From Acephala macrosclerotiorum (lineage: Eukaryota > Ascomycota > Leotiomycetes > Helotiales > Mollisiaceae), in contig MU119270.1 in the NCBI GenBank assembly GCA_014904845.1, positions 124,001 through 188,000 on the forward strand: 64,000 bases of DNA, in the 5' to 3' direction. Under the pieces are notes generated by a model. The model searched no databases. It was not told where the DNA came from and saw only the letters and a program-made list of their open reading frames with translations. Shown one piece after another: positions 57,283-64,000 of the stretch (positions within the stretch are counted from its first letter, which is position 1; every line of letters begins with the position of its first letter). The position numbers were made by a program, and so were the translations under genes.

Positions 57283-60185
57283 CTAATTCCCCGATCGACT
57301 CAGGATATGGGACTTATCCAAACAATAAGCCTTCATCGCAAAACACTCCTTGCATATATCAAAATCCCCATCACTACAAAGTACGCAATGATAAAAGACA
57401 TCTTCATCCGAGATGTTTAACATACATACGTCGCAATACCTATCACTGCTAGGGACTGAATTCACAGCAGTAGGCAAGTCATCTTCTTGAATAACTATGC
57501 CGTTGCCTTCATACTGTTCAAGTAGGAGGCCGGCGATGTCATAATGACCGGTTCTTCTTGCCCACCATAAAGGTGTCCGACCAAAATTGTCTTTGATGTT
57601 CAAGCCACGACTTTGGGTTAGAAGAATAGCTACGACGTCTTTGTGTCCCATCCTCGCCGCGATGGATAGCGGTGTCGAGTTGTAACGGTCTGTTGAATCA
57701 ACGTCGACGTGGTATTTTGCAAGGAGTAATTTAACAACAATATCTCCTTCTTGAGCTGCCCACCACAACGGCGTCCGACCCATAGCGTCTTTGGACTCGA
57801 GCATAGCGCCGCAATTGTCAAGTAGCAGCTTGACTACGGCCTCGTCCCCCCCCTTTATAGCGTTCCTCAGTGCTGTCTGAACCAACTTATCCTCGGCCTC
57901 GATCTTAGCGCCATTGTTGAGCAGCAGCTTAACCACAGCCGTATTCCCGCTCTCGGCGGCATACGATAGCGGTGTCCAACCCCATTCATCCTTGGCCTCG
58001 GTTTTAGCGCTATTATCGAGCAATAGCTTGACAACGGCCGTGTGCCCGTTCTCGGCAGCCCACGATAATGGCGTTTGACCGTTGTTGTCCTTTGAGTCCA
58101 CGTCGACTCCCTTAGTCGCGAGCAATAGCTGGACTGTAGTCTCAACCCCAAAGTATGCTGCCAAATGTAGTCTTGTCACTCTCTTCAGAAATTTTTGGCT
58201 ATATTCTGTATCTGATGAGTACCTTTTCACGGCAAATAGTGCTTGGATCGATGCCTCGACTTGAGCGTATCTTTCGAGAAAGCCAATGACTTCTGGGATT
58301 AATATAGAAGCTGCTCGAGCATGATGGCCCCAATTATGTGAGGCGTAGTCGTATAGCTTATGTGATTGAAGCCGCTTTTCAAACTCATCGTCCGTTTGAC
58401 AAACTCCGCTCTCGAATGCCTTGAATGAAAGGTATGTAACGCAGGTTATTGTGATCTTACTCTCCGCTCTTGGAAATAAATAACCTCGTGTTCGCTCGAA
58501 GTATTCTTGTGCTGTATAGTGAACTAGCCGGATAATGTTGCTCTCTTTATCAATAGTAACTAAACCGGCGCATACTGAGATCATATCTTCAATCTGTGGC
58601 AGATTCTCTTCATCGAATTCTTCCTCGCCAACTTCTACTGCAAGCGCGTATTGAAGTTCAGTCGTAGAGAGCGGTCTCTTAGAGCACGTAATCCATAACA
58701 GAACCTGCTTCGCTAGCTCCTCAGAGTCTGTATCGTGGGCCGTGATCCTCTTCATGGCTTCTTCATAGGCATAATCATAAGCTTTCGGTCCAGTGGGCAG
58801 GTTTTTCAACACGTCTTTCATCTTCTTGAGAGTCTTTTTAGTACTGAGAGATTCAAAGTGAAGTTGCGCAAGTAGAAACCTATATTAATATTAATAGCTC
58901 ATCTTAATGCTATAGCAAGGCAGGAACTTACATGCCGTCAACTGCCTTTGTAATCTCAGTTTCGATCTCTTCACGATTTGCTTGCAATAACTTAAGTCCA
59001 GACTGTGATATCCGACTGTTCAAATACTGCCGCACGTCTTCATTATGGGCACGAATCTCAAGTACAGTGCTTCCTTTAAATTTATCCGTAATATCCGGTA
59101 TAAACCTTGAGGTCACAAAGAGATTTGCTCCAGTCTTAGTTTGGAGGCTGAAGATCTCCGCCAAGAACGTCATCCGGCAGCCATCGGATACTTGGCATTC
59201 ATCAAGTGCGTCGACAATAATAACGATTCTCGAATACGTGCTAGCGACGGATTGGAGAGCTCGCGAGATTTCGTCGAGAGATGGCCGCGTCCGCTTCTCT
59301 TTGTGCTTGGAATAGAGAGGCTTTACACTGTCCGGGAAAGAAGACCGCTTTTCGCTCAATTGTTTTAAGACACTTGCGAGCAAGTCTTGCGCCGTTTGTT
59401 CGTCTTTCCGCCGGAAGTTGCAATATAAATACGCAATGCCAACGCCCGGATCGTTCTGAAACCGTGCAGTAAGGTCATTAACAGTGACCGCTGTAAGGAT
59501 TGTCTTCCCTGCGCCCGGAATGCCTGGACAGAACAGCGTCTGCTTATCAGCCTGTAGCCATGCTTTGAATTCTGCCGAGTCTAGAAGCCATTTTCCAGTT
59601 CCTTCCTGTCGCCGAGTAATGAAGTCGTGCTGCTGAGAGACAAAGTCGATTGGGGTAAGCCAATCAAGAATAGCTTGCCACTCTTGATCCTCTTGGTGCC
59701 GAACCAACTTAGCTACATTGTCTCGAGTAAGTCGTCCGTTGAACGCATTCAGGAAACCAATGTTGCTACTGATACGGCTCCGAAGCTCGTCGATGTCCTC
59801 CGGCTTCCAGTTAAACCTCTTCCACACTCTTTTGATTCTCTTGCCGACACTCCCACTTTCGGAACTAAGTTCGCTATTTTTGTCCAGTATTCGCTGCAGC
59901 TCATCGAGAACATTTCGGCAACCTTTGTCGATGTCTTCTAGGTCTCTCTTCTGGTCATTATTAAGCTCTCCATTTGGAAAGGCAACATCGGCATCTTGAA
60001 GGACGATCGAGAGAGTTCTAACTCTATTTGAAAATAATGATTAGTAGTGGTCGAACTCCAATTTAAATAACGTACTCTTCTGAGATAGCCTTGAATTGAC
60101 TCGGTGCATCCGCGAATTCTTTCCGGATCTTGTTAGCCAGCTGGATTGCCGCGAGAAAATCGCCAACGCTGAAGCCAAAGCTCAT
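57283..60185 (-). CDS. NLR-like protein: fungal N-terminal domain, NACHT, ankyrin repeats, ZZ finger
   Basis: A 932-residue protein from exons 60076-60185, 58932-60023 and 57283-58879 (two 52-nt introns, all in phase). Residues 1-120 form the fungal N-terminal helical domain, starting [20 protein letters not shown]. The NACHT NTPase has its P-loop GIPGAGKT at 204-211 and Walker [12 protein letters not shown] at 303-313. A GPI-type linker helix block ([20 protein letters not shown]) follows. About seven ankyrin repeats ([20 protein letters not shown] type) occupy roughly 620-850. The C-terminus is a ZZ zinc finger (CDVC ... CVLC ... CKEC ... H). Such STAND proteins act in allorecognition and immunity. 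The gene is intact and lies beside a degraded repeat block. Confidence 0.93.
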
Positions 60186-61287
60186 CGTGACGTAGGTTGA
60201 CAGAAAGTGAAGAATGAAAGAAGGATTGTCTTGCTGGCTTCGCAGATATGTTGTCTGCACTCAGCCTCACAGGGCTGAATTTCGGCGCTCGTTAGGCAGA
60301 CTTGGGCTTGATGCGTTGGCCACTTGCAGGAGACTGCGATTGGCCGTTCGAAGGAATCGATTAAAATGGCGACAAAGCACCGAGGCATCAACCAAAATAC
60401 ACCAAAAATCACTCGTGCCGCTTTATCTCGCTCAAGAGAAGGACTTAGAAATATCGCGATGCAAGTACAAAGTGTAATTGTAGGACACGCAATTCGCAAC
60501 TTTTTGTAAATTTAAAAAGAGCGAAGGACGCAAGAGGCGAAGGGGATCGTTCAACATATCCGACGATATCCACTGGAGAGTTGAGGAATCACCGATGTGA
60601 TATTGACCGAAGTCAGACGCTTCTATAATCAGCTTTATCCCAGCTGCAATATTGACGCAAGTTCCTCACTTGCCCGACGAGATTTAAGGTAGGTTTAAGA
60701 TCAGAAAGGAGGGTAGAACCGTAGAAATGGCATCATTAGGATGGACAATGAAAACAGAAAGATTTTTGATAGCGATTGAAGCAGAAGAGGGATTAAACAG
60801 TTTTACTTGAACTGAGAGGCGTGGAAGTTATTAGGAGATGCCGCTCTTTCTCGAATTGGATTTTAAGGTCCAAAGAGGGAAATGAACAGCACAGGGAAGA
60901 TGAGATGATTGGCGGTGATAAATGACAGCAGCATTGTGTTTGACAGTGGGAAATGGAAGACTGACTGGAAGGAGAGGCTCACTGGAGCGCTGAAGAGTTG
61001 GCGTGGAGAGCGAGAGTGTTTGCCGACATCGCTTTTGCGTTTCATACCGAACGTGTAATGGTCGAGAAGTATATTTATACCTCAGCCACGAAGTGCGTAT
61101 TCGTACAGTATCCACTCTTCATTCCCCATCTCGCATTAGCACTATATATCATCGTCATTCCCTTCAAAAGAAACCAAACCGGGTATCAAAACGTATATCC
61201 AACTTACCCGGTACTTTCCCTTTTCCAGCAAACTAGCAAACCAGTAGCCAAGACGCCGGACAATTCACTTGCATCTGAAGGCCAGAT
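60186..61287. other. Intergenic, nothing recognised
   Basis: Promoter side of the NLR gene and 3' flank of the RGS-LOV gene. No gene supported. Confidence 0.4.
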
Positions 61288-63304
61288 CTAAACCTTCGGA
61301 GCAATAGTCAAAATAACCCACCTCACACTCCCCTCCTCATCCTTCAACGGCGTCCAATGTGTAACATACCTCTCCTCCACCCTCCTAAGTCCCTCCTCTC
61401 TCCCACCAAACCAGCCTGTCCCTTTCCTCTCCTCAAACCCAGTCAACAGGCCTGTCTCAACACTGACCGCTTTTCCCACCTTCAACGCTTCCCTGACCGA
61501 GTACTTGAAAGCCTTTGAGGCAGAAGAGGAAGAGGAAGAAGAGGTGTGTTCAGCGAGGACTTTGAAAATGTCTTTGTTGTAGATGGGGGCGATATCGCCG
61601 TTGGGGAGGTTAAGACAAAGCATGTCGATTGTGCCGGGGGAGTAGTGTTGGATTAGTAGAGCTTGGGTGGTGGGGTTCCAGGTCATTACTAGGTACTATT
61701 TGTTGTCAGTTATCTGCTGGAGGTCTAGAAGGTGAAGAGCTGTGGCAAACCTTTGAGTAAGCTGTGTAGAAAGCCTCAACCTGCGCCCTGAAATTCAGTT
61801 TCCCTACTCGGCTGATCAACTCTTGCTCCATCCCTGCTTCGTCTCTCACCCGCCCGAAATTTGCTTGACAGGGGCAATGATGAAGCGTTGTATTTCCTCC
61901 AGCTTTTGAAGAATGCACTTCGAGGCTTCGGTCCTTGAGTTGAGGGCTGGCTCCTGACACTTGGTGGTTTGTTACTTGCCATCTCATCAATCTTGTCCAA
62001 TTCGTCGTCATTGACGCTCAGCACCCGCAAAACATCGGTACAGGAATGTATTGTCGTGCTGCAATTGATTTGTCCACCAAGGAAGGACGATACCTCTCCC
62101 CTCTCGTTTAGCAACGGCGAAACATAGAGTAAATTCCAGAACGGATCGCCATTCTTGCGGTAGTTGAGCAGAAGTTCCACCGTCTCCTCGCAGTTATCAA
62201 TAGAAGCACGCAACCGTTTCGTAGCCATAGAATCTGTCTGATCTCCCTGTAAGAACCTGCAATTCCTCGGAATGATATCCTTCCTCGTATATCCCGTCAC
62301 TGAAATGAACCCATCGGACGCATAATTACAAGATAGGATTATCCGCAATATTCGGATCCGTCAGACAGAAGCAGTCTCCCAGTCCTTGAAACCTCTCTCT
62401 GTGATCTGCCAATGCCATTGTTGCTTGTGCCGTGACTTGATGTTTGACGAATCGGGGGTAAATGTCGCTGGCGAGAAGTTTCTCGACGTGTTCTCGGGCA
62501 CCGAGGAATATGGAGTCGATAGCGGGTAACGTGAATTGCGTTGCTTGTCGGATGTCTGCAGAGACGCGCTTTAGGTGTTGGCGAGAGACGTTAACTTGCC
62601 TCGGGGCATCGGGTGAGGTGTATGTCTTGTGGATGGAAGCTAAGGTTTGCGTTACTTCATCGAGTAGGCGATTGTATTTGTCAACCTGGGGAATGTCAGC
62701 TCTAAAGATGCATTTGAGAATTGTGGCATCAAATTGAAGATGTCCCACCTTCGATCCTCGTAGAAAAAGGTCTTACCTGCTGCAGAAACTTAATATTCTC
62801 TGCACACGCCCTACTCTGACAGAATCTCAGAAATCGATGTGCAGTCGTGGGGTTGTGGAGAACAATCTGGAAGACTTCCCAACTGAAGAAGTCTGCCGTA
62901 TTGCCCACATTTCCCTGCCCAGACGTACTCATCGTTGCAGTATTCCCACTCCTACTGCTGCTTCCATCACTCTGCCTCATGGAAGTTTGCTTGGGACTTT
63001 CTCTCTGAGACCCTCGTCCAGCCGACCCCAAGCGACGGTCCTCATTAGAAGATCCGAGACGACAGTCTTCACGTGAAGGTTGTGATTCTGCCCTCATGGT
63101 ATTTTCTCTTCTCGGACTTCTCGATTTCTCAGGAAGTGGGGGAAGAGGGACAGTCCTGTTGATACTAATATTTGATGAATTCTGAGGATTGTCGCGTGCA
63201 TTCACGTGCTGAGAATTTGAGAGTGACTGTTGACTTTGTATAACTTGATCAATTGACTCAGACATTTGTTGTGTTGGAGGATGAGAGAAAGGATGGGATG
63301 TCAT
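61288..63304 (-). pseudogene. RGS-LOV photoreceptor gene (BcLOV4-type) with two frame breaks
   Basis: Minus-strand exons 62777-63304, 61751-62685 and 61288-61695, introns 91 and 55 nt. After a disordered Ser/Arg-rich N-terminus comes an RGS domain (FFSWEVFQIVLHNP ... RFLRFCQSRACAENIKFLQQ ... LLASDIYPRFVKHQ), then a LOV domain with RNCRFLQG, whose photoactive cysteine codon is 62259-62261, and NYRKNGDPFWNLLYVSPL. A helical linker with a basic SWRKYN segment and a C-terminal domain follow. Near 62320-62336, between DNPI and YASDGF, four extra bases shift the frame onto a TAA. Near 61841-61856, before EAGMEQELISRVGKL, it shifts again. Corrected length would be about 621 residues. Blue-light-driven membrane recruitment is known for BcLOV4. 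Either a pseudogene or an assembly fault. Confidence 0.8.
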
Positions 63305-64000
63305 CTAGAGAAGAAAGCTAGAGCTGTTCATGTTGAGATCTGGGGATCTACAGGTAATCTCCACAAAGTGGGACGGAGTGAACCGGTTTGTGAGCCAGTG
63401 CAGGGGAATTTCGAGGTTGACTTGCCTGCATGGGAGAAGCATGGGCGCGGGTCTAAACTAGGATTGATTTCTATACCGAGATCTGGCAAACGTTTGTAAG
63501 AAGCGCCAGATATTTTTTAGAATGGCGTCATCTCGAGGATTGATTGGATGAGGGACAATGAGACGAGGGGAAAGTTCTGTCCTCTTCAGGGGCTAGTGAG
63601 GTCCTCCAAAAGCCACGAAGGATGAGTGATGTCATCGACGATAAGGGTCAGCACACTACATCCAAGGACCGTGAACCAGATCTGTGGCAGAAGCCCTGCA
63701 TGTGAAGACAAAAAGGTGTCTTCATGCCCGATTGCATGCTCAGAGTTGAGATGGTGTTGAAATTGAGTTTACAGAAGAGCTTCTCTGCAGCCACAACAGC
63801 CGGCATTGTCACTTCGTCTGATGGACCTTGCGTTGGGATCTCCTCTATCGAAAGTTTAAATGAGCTCAGATCTGATGTCGGCTCTTGAGTTTTGACTCTA
63901 AGAGATAAATTCATTTGTGATGTGCAGAATGTACAGGGGGAGAAGGACGCATGGTGTCAAGACCCTGTCGTCTGAACTCGATCGCTTGCTCCCGAAGATT
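63305..64000. other. Window end, nothing recognised
   Basis: Promoter side of the RGS-LOV gene. A minus-strand frame of 88 codons at 63648-63914 has no family resemblance. A gene could continue beyond the window edge. Confidence 0.35.

Noticed and set aside
61845..61860. A 16-nt intron in the RGS-LOV gene
   Set aside because: It has GT and AG ends and restores the frame, but it is too short for spliceosomal removal and natural family sequence reads through part of it; a frame break is the simpler explanation.
1..64000. CRISPR arrays, prokaryotic operons, rRNA genes
   Set aside because: The window is fungal nuclear DNA; the only tandem arrays seen are short simple repeats, and no rRNA signature was noticed.

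Overview
The window is nuclear DNA of a filamentous ascomycete (Pezizomycotina). Evidence: short introns (about 45-130 nt) with GT-AG ends and CTAAY-type branch points, HET-domain and Pth11-type proteins, Atg22, Spt3, a PrpA-like PARP, an RGS-LOV photoreceptor gene related to Botrytis BcLOV4, and one block degraded to almost pure A/T in the manner of repeat-induced point mutation (RIP). A Leotiomycete is my best guess, from remembered similarity only.

Layout. 1-20 kb is housekeeping: a carboxymuconolactone-decarboxylase-like protein, Atg22, Spt3, an apparently secreted M24 peptidase with a reading-frame break, an F-box-like protein, several small or broken genes (11.4-15.4 kb), a conserved membrane protein, and a Vps62 homologue. 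20.3-29.5 kb is an allorecognition/accessory block: one intact HET gene surrounded by relics of two more HET genes and of a fungal N-terminal (STAND-associated) domain gene, plus a small secreted cysteine protein and a small zinc-binding protein. 31.5-42 kb holds a one-pass SH3 membrane protein, a MITE with long inverted repeats, an F-box/LRR-type protein and a BRCT-WGR-PARP enzyme that share a divergent promoter.

43.6-52.3 kb is a compact metabolic cluster: a MaoC-type 2-enoyl-CoA hydratase ending in SKL, a crotonase-type hydratase, an acyl/aryl-CoA ligase, a second crotonase ending in SKL, and a ten-exon TRI12-type MFS transporter, followed by a Pth11-like seven-helix membrane protein. The set reads as CoA activation plus peroxisomal beta-oxidation of an unidentified carboxylic acid, with a transporter.

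55.4-57.2 kb is repeat debris: an inverted-repeat element and a block of about 670 bp in which most remaining C and G sit in CpG. Directly beside it is an intact NLR-type gene (fungal N-terminal domain, NACHT, ankyrin repeats, ZZ finger). At 61.3-63.3 kb lies an RGS-LOV photoreceptor gene that keeps its photoactive cysteine but carries two reading-frame breaks.

Most multi-exon models were built by joining exons by hand and checking that phases agree. About a dozen close perfectly (Atg22, Spt3, Vps62, PARP, both crotonases, MaoC, MFS with 10 exons, Pth11 with 7, NLR). This makes general indel error in the assembly an unlikely explanation for the broken genes.
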